A model generated the notes under the pieces. That model made no database searches, had not been told where the DNA came from, and saw nothing but the letters and a program-made list of their open reading frames with translations. DNA of 64,000 bases from CAVSRC01 sp963798195 (GTDB lineage: Bacteria > Pseudomonadota > Alphaproteobacteria > Rhizobiales > Kaistiaceae): assembly GCA_963798195.1 (NCBI GenBank), contig CAWCSF010000005.1:1-64000 (forward strand), in the 5' to 3' direction. Of the stretch, positions 46,982-55,952 are shown piece by piece. The position numbers and the translations under genes were made by a program. Position 1 is the stretch's first letter, and the number at the start of each line of letters is the position of its first letter.

Positions 46982-48595
46982 CTACTCCGCGATATCGACG
47001 CCGTCGAAGCGGTGGTAGCCGAGCGGATCCTGCACGAAGCCGCTGACCTTCTTGCTCATCGGCATGACCACGAGCGAGTGATCGAGCGTCGCCCACGGCG
47101 CCTCGCGCTTGAAGACGACCTGAGCCTCTTCATAGAGCTTGGTGCGCGCCGCCTGGTCCGAGGTCTCCTTCGCCTTGGTGACGAGGTCGTCGAACTCCTT
47201 GTTGCACCACTGGGCGCGGTTATTGCCGCCGACCGCGTCGCAACCGAGCAGGGTGTCGAGGAAGTTGTCCGGATCGCCGTTGTCGCCGGTCCAGCCGAGC
47301 ATCACCGCACCATCACGGTCCTTCTCCTTCGAGCGCGACAGGTACTCGCCCCACTCGTAGCTGACGATCTCGGCCTTGACGCCGATCTTGGCGAAGTCGG
47401 CCTGCATCACCTCGGCCGCGCGCCGGGCATTCAGCATGTACGGCCGGCTGACCGGCATCGCCCAGAGCTTCATCGACAGGTCGGTGACCCCGGCATCGGC
47501 CAGCAACTTCTTGGCGCCATCGAGGTCGAAGGCGTCGTCCTTGATGGCCTTGTCGTAGGACCACATGGTCGGCGGGATCGGGTTGGTCGCCGGCGAGGCC
47601 GCCCCCTGGAAGACCGCGTCGATGATCGCCTTCTTGTTGATCGCCATGTTCAGCGCCTTGCGCACGCGCACGTCGTCGAACGGCTTCTGCGTGGTGTTGT
47701 ACGCGAGATAGGCGACGTTCAGGCCCTCCTGCTCCATGACCTGGAGGTTCGGGTCCGCCTTGAGCCCCGCGACGTCCGCCGCATTGGGATACGGCATGAT
47801 GTGGCACTCGCCAGCCTTGAGGCGCTGCGCCCGCACCGAGGCATCGGGCGTGATGGCGAAGACGAGATCGTCGATCTTTTCCTTGCCGGCCCAGTAGTCC
47901 GGGTTTGCCTTGTAGCGGATCTGGGTGTCGGGCTGGTAGGCGACGAAGGTGAACGGCCCGGTCCCCAGCGGCTGCTGGTTGAGCTGGTTCTGCTTGCCAT
48001 CGGCTTGCAGCTTATCGGCGTACTCCTTCGAAACGATCGAGGCGAAGTCCATGCCGAGGTCGGCGATGAACGGCGCTTCCGGCCGGCTCAGAACGAACTT
48101 GACCGTCAGATCGTCGACCTTGTCGATGCTCTTGATCAGGGCCTCCTTGTCGGCGCTGGCGCTGAAGCCCATGCCGTTGGAGTATTCCCACGCCGCGCCG
48201 TCAACGTACTTGTTCCAGGGGTTGTCTTCCCTGATCTGGCGCTCGAAGGAAAAGATCACGTCGTCGGCATTCATCGTGCGCGTCGGCGTGAAGAAATCGG
48301 TCGTCTGGAACTTCACGTTCGGACGCAGGTGGAACGTATAGACCGTGCCGTCGTCCGAGATCTCCCACTTTTCGGCGAGACCGGGCTCGACCTCGGTGCT
48401 GCCGTGCTTGAATTCGACCAGCCGATTGTAAACCGTGCGCGATGCTGCATCGAAGGTGGTGCCGGCAGTGTAAAGGGCGGGATCGAAACCCTCCGGGCTC
48501 GCCTCCGAGCAGTAGATCAACGTTTTGGCGTTGGCGACGGACGCCAGACCGGCGGCGAACACAGTCGCCATCAGTATCTTCGCCAGTGATTTCAT
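46982..48595 (-). CDS. dppA: dipeptide-binding protein DppA, first copy
   Basis: Periplasmic family-5 binding protein of 537 residues. A signal peptide spans about 23 residues (ASVANA). DppA-specific blocks include GWTGDNGDPDNFLD, CDAVGGNNRAQWCN and the C-terminal DPLGYHRFDGV, which parallels the dipeptide receptor of Escherichia coli. AGGAGGGA precedes the ATG at 48595. It is the binding protein immediately before dppBCDF and so probably the main receptor of this system. Confidence 0.93.
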   Translation of the reverse strand: MKSLAKILMATVFAAGLASVANAKTLIYCSEASPEGFDPALYTAGTTFDAASRTVYNRLVEFKHGSTEVEPGLAEKWEISDDGTVYTFHLRPNVKFQTTDFFTPTRTMNADDVIFSFERQIREDNPWNKYVDGAAWEYSNGMGFSASADKEALIKSIDKVDDLTVKFVLSRPEAPFIADLGMDFASIVSKEYADKLQADGKQNQLNQQPLGTGPFTFVAYQPDTQIRYKANPDYWAGKEKIDDLVFAITPDASVRAQRLKAGECHIMPYPNAADVAGLKADPNLQVMEQEGLNVAYLAYNTTQKPFDDVRVRKALNMAINKKAIIDAVFQGAASPATNPIPPTMWSYDKAIKDDAFDLDGAKKLLADAGVTDLSMKLWAMPVSRPYMLNARRAAEVMQADFAKIGVKAEIVSYEWGEYLSRSKEKDRDGAVMLGWTGDNGDPDNFLDTLLGCDAVGGNNRAQWCNKEFDDLVTKAKETSDQAARTKLYEEAQVVFKREAPWATLDHSLVVMPMSKKVSGFVQDPLGYHRFDGVDIAE

Positions 48596-48802
48596 GATTG
48601 GTCCCTCCTGAGAGCCGCTTGTGCGGCGTCGATCTTTTCCCATTTCGACCGCTCTATTTCAGCGGGGCCGAAAGGTTATGGCTAATCGAGCCGAGCCAGT
48701 GCGCGATTGCAAGGGCCGAAATGCGCACAGCACCGCCCAATGGCTGGCCGCGGCGAAAAACCGTTGTGGGTCATTGACTTACGAGGGCGGGCCACGCCGG
48801 AA

Positions 48803-50393
48803 CTATTCCGTGACGTCGACGCCCTCGAAATTGTGATGGCCGAGCGGATCCACGACGTAGCCCTTGACCGACTTGGTCACGGCGACGGCAACCGAGGTGT
48901 GCGCGATAGTCAGCCACGGCGCCTGCTCGCCGAAAATGCGCTGCGCGGTCTCGTAGAACTTCGCCCGCTCACCGGAGTCGACGACGCCGCGCGCCGACAG
49001 CACTGCCTCGTTGAACGGAACATTGCACCACTGGGCGCGATTGGAGATGCCGACGGTATCGCAGCCGAGAAGCGCGCCGAGGAAGTTGTCGGGATCGCCA
49101 TTGTCGCTGATCCAGCCGAACAGAACCGCGCCATCACGATCGGCGTCCGCCGTGCCCTTGATGAACGCGCCGAGATCGTCGCTGACGATCTCCGCCGTAA
49201 CGCCGGCCTTGGCGAGATCGTCCTTGATCATCGTCGCCATGCGGCCCGGATCGGGATTGTAGTCCCGGCCGACCGGCGGGACCCAGATCTTCAGCTTGAG
49301 ATCGGTCACGCCGGCTTCCGTCAGCGCTGCCTTCGCCGCTTCCGGATCGGCCGCGGCATCGTCGATGACGTCGACATGCGACCACATGCTGGCCGGCACC
49401 GGGCTCCTGGCGACGGACGCCTGACCGCCATAGACGGCATCGACCAGCGCCTTGCGGTCGATGGCCATGTTGAGCGCCTTGCGCACGCGCACATCGTCGA
49501 ACGGCTTCTGCGCGGTGTTGTAGGCGAGATAGGCGACGTCCAGCGCCGAGGTCTGCAGGATCTCGGCGCCGGCATCCTGCGCCAGAGCGGCAAGCTCACT
49601 GGCGGGCGGCTCGCCCAGCACCTGACAATCACCGGCAGAGAACATCTTGAAGCGGACGGCGGGGTCCGGGCTGATCAGGAAGGCCAGGCGATCGAGCGCC
49701 GGCTTGCCGCGCCAGTAATCCGGGTTGGCCCGGTAGTTGATGCGCACGTCGGGCTGATAGCCGACGAACTGGAACGGTCCGGTGCCGATCGGCAGCCGGT
49801 CGAGGTCCTCGCGTTTCTTCGCCTTCAGTAGAGAGTCGGCGTATTCCTTCGACAGGATCGAGGCGAAATCCATCGCCAGGTCGGCGAGGATCGCCGGGTC
49901 AGCGCGCGTCAGCGTTGATCTTCACCGTGGCGTCGTCGACCTTGTCGATGGAGGCGATCAGCGCCGGCATCGACATGCCGTCGAAATAGGCCCAGCCATT
50001 GGCGGCGTAATCGTAATAGGGATTCTTCTGATCGCGCTGGCGCGACAGGCTGAAGACAACGTCATCGGCGTTCAACTCGCGCGATGGCGTGAAGAAATAC
50101 GTGCTGTGGAACTTGACGCCGGGACGAAGGTGGAACGTGTACTCGAGGCCATCGGCCGAGACTTCCCAGCTCTCCGCCAGCCCCGGGACCGGGCGGGTGG
50201 TGCCCCGCTCGAATTCGACAAGGCGATTGTAGAGGGCCTGCGAGGAGGCATCGAAAGTGGCGCCGGCGATGTGCGGTGCAGGATCGAATCCTTCCGGATT
50301 TTGCACCGCACAGAAATTGAGCGTCTTCGCCTGGGCGGCCGAGGCCAGCCCGGCGGCAAATACTGCCGCCAAGATGAGTGTCGAACGTTTCAT
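48803..50393 (-). CDS. dipeptide-binding protein DppA, second copy, one-base frameshift at 49913
   Basis: Paralogue of the adjacent DppA, about 529 residues with the frame restored. A signal peptide covers about 22 residues (ASAAQA). The C-terminal half has GWISDNGDPDNFLG, RAQWCN and VVDPLGHHNFEGV. The two halves are in different frames: KVDDATVKIN is followed by a stop after six codons. Dropping one base at 49913 gives INLTRADPAILADLAMDF, aligning with SRPEAPFIADLGMDF of the neighbour. It sits 207 bases upstream of the first dppA and likely uses the same permease with a different peptide or peptide-like ligand. Confidence 0.87.
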
Positions 50394-50499
50394 TGGTGCT
50401 GATTGTCCACTGATAAGGTGAGCGGCCGCTGGTTGCTCGTCATCGGCGGGCAACATTGCACGGAATCAGCGAGGCGGCAAAGTCGCGAAACGGCGCGGA

Positions 50500-51246
50500 T
50501 CAGCGCCCGCCGGTCACGTCGAGCAGCGCACCGTTGACGTAGGAGGCGGCGTCCGAAAGCAACCAGACGATCGACTCGGCAACCTCATCTGGCGTGCCGG
50601 AGCGGCCGAGCGGCACCATCTGGCCAAGCCGTTCCGCTCGGCCGGGCTGGCCGCCGGAGGCGTGGATGTCGGTTTCGATCAGCCCCGGACGCACCGCATT
50701 GACCCGAACGCCCAGCGGGCCGACTTCCTTGGAAAGACCGATGGTGAGCGTATCGAGCGCGCCCTTGGTCACGGCGTAGTCGACATACTCGCCAGCGCCG
50801 CCGAGGCGCGCCGCCGCCGACGAGATGTTGACGATCGAACCGCCCCTGCCGCCTTCACCGGTCATGCGCCGGATCGCTTCGCGCGCCACCAGCATGGCGC
50901 CGACCAGGTTGACCTCGATCGCGCGGCGCAACCGCTCGGCGCTCATCTCGGCCAGCGGCTGGGGCGGCGGCACGATGATGCCGGCATTGTTGACCACGCC
51001 GTCGACCGGCCCGAACGCCTCCACGGCGGCATCGAACAGGGCGACCACATCGCCCTCGCTGGTGACGTCGCCCCGGACAGCGATGGCCTTGCCTCCGGCC
51101 TTCCCGACGGCGGCGACCGTTGCTTCGGCCGCGGAAGCGTTGCCGACATAGTTGACCGTCAGTGACCAGCCGCGCGCAGCCGCGACGCGCGCCACGGCCG
51201 CGCCGATGCCCCGGCTGCCGCCAGTGATAACAATGGATTTCGGCAT
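50500..51246 (-). CDS. short-chain dehydrogenase (FabG-like)
   Basis: Classical SDR of 248 residues: TGGSRGIGAAVA nucleotide motif, NNAG, active-site Ser in VNISSAAARLGG and catalytic YAVTK. The VNAVRPGLIETDIHASGG block is common in sugar- or polyol-type oxidoreductases. Cofactor preference is uncertain. It lies between dppA2 and the FAD oxidase-creatininase pair on the minus strand, 77 bases after the oxidase. Confidence 0.85.
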   Translation of the reverse strand: MPKSIVITGGSRGIGAAVARVAAARGWSLTVNYVGNASAAEATVAAVGKAGGKAIAVRGDVTSEGDVVALFDAAVEAFGPVDGVVNNAGIIVPPPQPLAEMSAERLRRAIEVNLVGAMLVAREAIRRMTGEGGRGGSIVNISSAAARLGGAGEYVDYAVTKGALDTLTIGLSKEVGPLGVRVNAVRPGLIETDIHASGGQPGRAERLGQMVPLGRSGTPDEVAESIVWLLSDAASYVNGALLDVTGGR

Positions 51247-51323
51247 TCCCCGCCCCGTCTTTTCGTTATGGCCCGAGCATCAGGTCTGGCCGGGTGAAGA
51301 GCAACCGCCGGACGGCATGGCGG

Positions 51324-52712
51324 CTATGCAGGCGGCCACGCCTTGAGCTTGCCGGGGTTCATCAGACCATGCGGATCGGCAAGGCTCTTGAACTCCGGCT
51401 GCGGCGCGTCGGTCCGCTTCCAGCCGGCATTGTCGAGCACGTAGGTATGCGGGCTGGAAACCGCTCCGCCCATGCTCTCCGCCACCCGGATGACCTCGGC
51501 CAGACGCTCCGGCGAGCGATAGCGCAGGATCGGCAGGCTGGAGACGAAGACCCGCCCGAAGCGGCGCTGGAATTCGAGATGAAGCAGCAACTCGTCGGGA
51601 AACGCCGCCTCCATTTCGGCGACCGCATCGATCTCGCGGCCTTCGGGAAAGCGGATCTGGAGATAGGTGATCGTCGGGTCGACCTTGAGCGCGTGCAGCG
51701 TGGTGTGGTTCCACGTGTATTCGTAAAGCGGCGGCATCGCGCCCTTGCCGTCGAACGCCGCCACCTCGGCCTCGGCCGCGCTGCGCTCGTAGACGATGGC
51801 GCCGCCATGGTCGGCGACCATCTCGGCGAATGGCGCGGCCTGCGCCTCGGCGATCATGACGATCGCCATGGCATGACCCGCCGGCACCAGCGGCGCGAGG
51901 CGCTTCAGCATCGGCGGGATCGCCTTGTCGAAGACACCGATCTCCTTCTTGGCGATGCCTTCGGCGGCGGCAAGCGCCCAGCCGAACTTCGCGGCGGCGA
52001 CGAGCGTCGGGAACGTCACGACACGCTCGGCCCATGGCTGCCAGGGCGCCAGCGGTACTTCCACCTCGGTGATGATGCCGTTGACGCCGTAGGCGTGGAG
52101 CACCTTGAGGATGTCGCGGCCGGTGAGCTGGATCACCCGCGGCTCTTCCTCGACCGTGACCACTTGCAGCGCCAGCACGGCGCCGGTATCGGCAATCTGC
52201 CCCCACGTACAGGATCCGCAGCCGGCCGCGCCCCCGGCGATGAAGCCGCCGATCGTCGCCTGCTTGCGCGTCGAGGGATGGAAGCGAAGCTCCCACCGGC
52301 CCTCCGAGGCGTATTCGTCGCGGAGCACGCGGTCGATATCGAGGAGCCGCGCGCCGGCCTCGAACCGGGCAGCGCCTGGCGTCACACTGACGGCGCGGTC
52401 GAGCCCCGCCATATCGAGCACGACGCCGCCTTCCAGCGGCACGGCCTGACCGTAGTTGCCCGTCCCGCCGCCACGGACCGTCAGCGTCACGCGATGGCGG
52501 GCGCACGCGGCGGCGATACGAATGACTTCGTCCTTGGTGCGCGGCAGGACGACGAGGTCCGCCCGCTTGTCGTCGAGCAGCGGCTTGAGGATTGGCGAGA
52601 ACCAGAAGAAGTCCCGGCTCTTCAGCTTCACCGTTGCCGCATCGTCGGCGATCGCGATGCCAGCAATGTCGGCGCGAAACGCGTCAAGGCGATCGGTGGC
52701 TACGGCGTCCAT
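51324..52712 (-). CDS. FAD-binding oxidase (GlcD/PCMH-type), first paralogue
   Basis: Protein of 462 residues with a PCMH-type FAD domain: VRGGGTGNYGQAVPL, FHPSTRKQATIGGFIAGG and HAYGVNGIITEVEVPL. The C-terminal FAD-oxidase cap ends in DPHGLMNPGKLKAW. Such enzymes oxidise alpha-hydroxy acids, aldoses or amines. No family member is clearly assignable. A close paralogue lies at 60162-61577, sharing the NHTTLHAL-VDP-ITYLQ block. It starts inside the creatininase-family gene (13-base overlap), so the two are co-translated. Confidence 0.86.
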   Translation of the reverse strand: MDAVATDRLDAFRADIAGIAIADDAATVKLKSRDFFWFSPILKPLLDDKRADLVVLPRTKDEVIRIAAACARHRVTLTVRGGGTGNYGQAVPLEGGVVLDMAGLDRAVSVTPGAARFEAGARLLDIDRVLRDEYASEGRWELRFHPSTRKQATIGGFIAGGAAGCGSCTWGQIADTGAVLALQVVTVEEEPRVIQLTGRDILKVLHAYGVNGIITEVEVPLAPWQPWAERVVTFPTLVAAAKFGWALAAAEGIAKKEIGVFDKAIPPMLKRLAPLVPAGHAMAIVMIAEAQAAPFAEMVADHGGAIVYERSAAEAEVAAFDGKGAMPPLYEYTWNHTTLHALKVDPTITYLQIRFPEGREIDAVAEMEAAFPDELLLHLEFQRRFGRVFVSSLPILRYRSPERLAEVIRVAESMGGAVSSPHTYVLDNAGWKRTDAPQPEFKSLADPHGLMNPGKLKAWPPA

Positions 52713-53518
52713 AGGCGTCCCGTGTCGAACTTCTGAACGTCACGGCAAAGATCGACGAAGGCCGCGGCCTGATGATCGACCACGGCCTTGCCCTTTTGAG
52801 CAGTGGCCGCGGAGGCGTTGCCGACCGGACCGTTCGGATTCAGGTCCTGCGCCTTCCAGCCGAACTGGATCGGCCCATGGGCGCGCAGATATTTGAATTC
52901 CTTCATGAATTCGAGCTGATTCGAACGGAAATCGACAGCGTTTTCCATCTTCACCAGGTCGGCGCGGAGATGCAGCATGATCGACGTCTCGATGTCGCCG
53001 CCATGGATGCCGTAGAGCGACTCCTCCGGCGCCGATGTTCCTTCCGGATGACCGAAGCGCGACCATGCCATCGCGACCACCAGCATGTCGTGGCGCACCC
53101 GCAGCTCGCGCGCAACGATATCGACCATCGGCACGTTGCCGCCATGCGAATTGACGACGATCAGCTTCTCCACGCCGGCGCGGCGGACGCTGTCGCCAAT
53201 TTCCAGCCAGAGCTTCGTCGTGGTCTCCCAGGTCGAGGTGATCGTGCCCGGCGACGAGATGTGCTCGTTCGACTTTCCGATCGCCTGAACCGGCAGAAAC
53301 GTGACCGGCAGATCGTCGGGCAGCAGTTCGATGGTCCGCCGGATCATGCCCTCGGCGATGCAGGTGTCCGTATAGACCGGCAGATGCGGCCCGTGCTGCT
53401 CGATCGCCGCCACCGGCAGCACCGCAATCCACCTGGATGTGTCGTTATCCGCGAAATCGCGGGTGGTCATTTCGGCCCAGTAGCGGCGGGGGAGCATCGG
53501 ATGACTTGTCCCGTTCAT
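52700..53518 (-). CDS. creatininase family amidohydrolase
   Basis: Protein of 272 residues. Metal-binding blocks of the creatininase fold are AIEQHGPHLPVYTDT (Glu, His, Asp), VVNSHGGN and GIHGGDIETS. The family includes creatinine amidohydrolase, FAPy deformylase, 3-dehydro-scyllo-inosose hydrolase and mycofactocin MftE, so its cyclic amide or formamide substrate is open. It is cytoplasmic by absence of a signal. It is coupled to the FAD oxidase downstream and lies in a region with two nucleobase-type deaminases, suggesting ring opening of an N-heterocycle. Confidence 0.87.
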   Translation of the reverse strand: MNGTSHPMLPRRYWAEMTTRDFADNDTSRWIAVLPVAAIEQHGPHLPVYTDTCIAEGMIRRTIELLPDDLPVTFLPVQAIGKSNEHISSPGTITSTWETTTKLWLEIGDSVRRAGVEKLIVVNSHGGNVPMVDIVARELRVRHDMLVVAMAWSRFGHPEGTSAPEESLYGIHGGDIETSIMLHLRADLVKMENAVDFRSNQLEFMKEFKYLRAHGPIQFGWKAQDLNPNGPVGNASAATAQKGKAVVDHQAAAFVDLCRDVQKFDTGRLWTP

Positions 53519-53559
53519 TGCGGTTTCTCGCTGGCGGACCCTAGGCCGAGACCGCGGTC

Positions 53560-53890
53560 ATGGACAATACGATTGTCTTCCTCAACGGCCATGCCGGTGT
53601 CGGCAAGCTGACGACGGCCAAGGCAATTGCCAAGCTGACCGGCGCGCGAATCGTCGACAACCACACGGTCAACAACCCGATCCTGCCAGATCGAAATGCT
53701 CGCCGGCCGGATCGTTTCGCCGGAGCGCAAACTGCTGCTGAAGGATGTGTCGGCGGAGAGCGCCCACACAGCCACGCAGCGTCCGCTGCTGAGTTTCGAG
53801 GAGCCATACGCGCTCGACATCGACAATACGGCCCTGTCTGCGGAAGAGGTGGCGGCGCGGGTCGTGGCGGCGGCCAGGGCGTTGCGCTGA
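53560..53890 (+). pseudogene. remnant of an AAA/kinase-like P-loop protein with internal deletion
   Basis: The N-terminal 42 codons encode a P-loop nucleotide-binding start (FLNGHAGVGKLTTAKAIA, then VDNHTVNNPI). The normal middle of this roughly 180-residue family is missing, and the frame changes near 53685. The C-terminal region reads in another frame (GRIVSPERKLLLKDVSAES to VVAAARALR, ending at 53890). The join is a frame-changing deletion of roughly 250-300 bases compared with the usual length of the family as I know it. It is therefore a degraded small kinase-like gene. Confidence 0.7.
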
Positions 53891-53905
53891 TTCAGGGTAC
53901 GGCGC

Positions 53906-55249
53906 TCATAGCGCCTCGAGAAACGCCTTTGCCGCGTCGCCGTGCTCGCGGCGCAGGCGCTTCACGTCGATACCGATCGGCTGCCCCTCCTCGACCCGCC
54001 ATTGGCCGCCAACCATGACCCGGTCAGCGGCGTGGGCGCCGCAGAGCACAAGGGCCGCCAGCGGATCACCGGCGCCGGAGAAGCGCAACTCGTCCAGCGT
54101 GTAGAGGGCGAGATCGGCCTGCTTGCCGACGGCGATCGACCCGATGTCCTCCCGGCCGATGCAGCGGGCCGAGCCCTCGGTCGCCCAGCGGAGCACGTCG
54201 AAATGGGTGACGGCCGCGGCGTCGTAGGTGAGCCGGTTGATCATCAGCGCGTGGCGGACGCCTTCCATCAGGTTGGAGTTGTCATTCGACGCCGACCCAT
54301 CGACGCCGAGCCCGACCGGGCTGCCCGCGGCCTCCAGCTCCTTCGTCCGGCACTGACCAGACGCCAGCACCATGTTCGAGGTCGGGCAATGACAAACGCC
54401 GACGTGATGCCGGCCGAGGCGGGCAACTTCTTCGTCGGTGAAATGGATGCCGTGCGCCAGCCACACGCGCTCGGTCAGCCAGCCGCATTCCTCGAGGTAA
54501 TCCACCGGCCGGCAGGCGAAATGCTCGAGGCAATACTCGTTCTCGTCCCGGGTCTCACCGAGATGGGTGTGCAGACGGCAATCGTGCTTCTCGGCGAGGC
54601 CCGCACTATCGACCATCAGCCGCTTGGTGACGGTGAATGGCGCACACGGGGCCAGCGCCACCTGGAGCATCGCGCCCTCACTGCGGTCATGGAAGCGGCC
54701 GAGGATGCGCTCGCAATCGGCGAGGATGGTGTCCTCGTCCTGGACGACGCCATCCGGCGGCAGACCGCCGTCCTTCTCCGACAGGTTCATGGAGCCGCGG
54801 GTCAGCGTCATGCGGATGCCGAGGCGCGCGGCCTCCTCCGCCTGAATGTCCATGGCGTCTTCCAGCCCGACCGGGAACAGGTACTGGTGGTCGGAGGCGC
54901 AGGTGCACCCGGACAGCATCAGCTCGGTAAGCGCCAGCCGGGTCGCAAGACGAAACGCCTCCGGCTTAACGTTCTTCGCCCAGATCGGGTAGAGCGCCTT
55001 CAGCCAGGGGAAGAGCTCCTTGTTGATCGCCGACGGATGGGCGCGGGTCAGCGTCTGGAAGAAATGATGATGCGTGTTGATCAGCCCGGGCACGATGACG
55101 TGGCGGCTGGCGTCGAAGACCTGATCGACGTGGCCGGACGGCTTGCCGCCGGCCGGCACGAGTTCGGCGATCCTGCCGCCGTCGATCACCAGCCCGCCGC
55201 CGGCAGCCTCCGCCAGAACAGCCAAGGGCTGCTTGATCCAAATGCGCAT
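53906..55249 (-). CDS. 8-oxoguanine deaminase-like amidohydrolase
   Basis: Metal-dependent deaminase of 447 residues in the AtzA/TrzN-cytosine/guanine deaminase superfamily. Metal ligands are in NTHHHFFQTLTR, HTHLGET and GVDGSASND. The segment AINKELFPWLKALYP is typical of 8-oxoguanine deaminases (8-oxoguanine to urate). Hydroxydechloroatrazine-hydrolase-like relatives share this signature, so an exact substrate is not certain. It follows a RidA-family gene by two bases. Both are minus-strand and divergent from the ABC importer operon. Confidence 0.86.
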   Translation of the reverse strand: MRIWIKQPLAVLAEAAGGGLVIDGGRIAELVPAGGKPSGHVDQVFDASRHVIVPGLINTHHHFFQTLTRAHPSAINKELFPWLKALYPIWAKNVKPEAFRLATRLALTELMLSGCTCASDHQYLFPVGLEDAMDIQAEEAARLGIRMTLTRGSMNLSEKDGGLPPDGVVQDEDTILADCERILGRFHDRSEGAMLQVALAPCAPFTVTKRLMVDSAGLAEKHDCRLHTHLGETRDENEYCLEHFACRPVDYLEECGWLTERVWLAHGIHFTDEEVARLGRHHVGVCHCPTSNMVLASGQCRTKELEAAGSPVGLGVDGSASNDNSNLMEGVRHALMINRLTYDAAAVTHFDVLRWATEGSARCIGREDIGSIAVGKQADLALYTLDELRFSGAGDPLAALVLCGAHAADRVMVGGQWRVEEGQPIGIDVKRLRREHGDAAKAFLEAL

Positions 55250-55251
55250 GT

Positions 55252-55641
55252 TCAGGCAGCCCCCACGGCCGTGACTTCGACTTCGACAAGAAACTCCGGC
55301 CGCGTGAAGCCGGAGACGATCACCAGCGTGGACGCCGGCGGCGGATCGGTGACGTAGCGATCGCGCACCGCCATGTAGTCGCGCATGTGCTCGCGCTTTG
55401 TGACAAACGCGTTGATCCGCACGATGTCGGCCAAGGTCAGGCCGGCATCGGCGAGGATCGCCGCGATGTTCCGGAAGCAGATCTCGGCCTGCGCCGAAAC
55501 GCTCTCGGGAACCGAATCGTCCGGCCCGACGCCAAGCTGGCCGGAGGTGAAGACCATGCGGCCGCCGGCCGGAACGGCAACACCGTGGCTGTAGCGCCCG
55601 AACGGCTCTCGGACGCCGGCTGGATTGAGCGGAATTGCCAT
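55252..55641 (-). CDS. RidA family protein lacking the usual catalytic Arg
   Basis: Protein of 129 residues with the RidA trimer fold (FTSGQLGV, FRNIAAILADAGLTLADIVRINAFVT). Archetypal RidA proteins deaminate 2-aminoacrylate using an Arg in the PARxxVxV loop. Here the corresponding region reads PPPASTLVIVSG, with no Arg. It probably belongs to a non-deaminating subgroup (RutC/Rid-like) tied to a catabolic pathway. It sits directly before the 8-oxoguanine deaminase-like gene, two bases apart. Confidence 0.86.
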   Translation of the reverse strand: MAIPLNPAGVREPFGRYSHGVAVPAGGRMVFTSGQLGVGPDDSVPESVSAQAEICFRNIAAILADAGLTLADIVRINAFVTKREHMRDYMAVRDRYVTDPPPASTLVIVSGFTRPEFLVEVEVTAVGAA

Positions 55642-55952
55642 GAATGCCCCGGCTGGTTACGCCCGACGGTACGATTGCCGGGCGACGGCTGACAATACCC
55701 CGGGGATGCCGCAGGTCGAGGCCTACTGCCGCTTTCTTGTGCAATTGGCTTGTCCTAGAGTGCTGCGCCGAGCGGCGGGATACCGCCGTATCGGCCGCCT
55801 GCGCGGGGCCGCAAGCCACGGCAGGTGGCATACGTCTTGCGACCTTGATAATTGCGCTGACCGGCGGGACAGGCCGGCGACGACGGGGATTGCGAAGGGA
55901 AAGTGGCGTCTCTCGACCAGCCACAACAATGGGAAGGCGGAGAACAAGCAAC
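55642..55952. other. 311-bp divergent regulatory gap before the ABC importer operon
   Basis: No gene is evident. It contains a 6-bp hairpin CGGCGG-GATA-CCGCCG (55773-55788) and promoter-like AT-rich spots near 55735-55765. The region drives the RidA-deaminase unit (minus) and the importer-deaminase operon (plus), so it is the natural control point of the cluster. I saw no recognisable riboswitch or regulator-box consensus. Confidence 0.45.

Noticed and set aside
55660..55720. Possible TPP riboswitch before the NMT1/THI5-type receptor (CTGA followed by ACCC)
   Set aside because: The full CTGAGA and ACCTGA boxes and pairing stems are absent.
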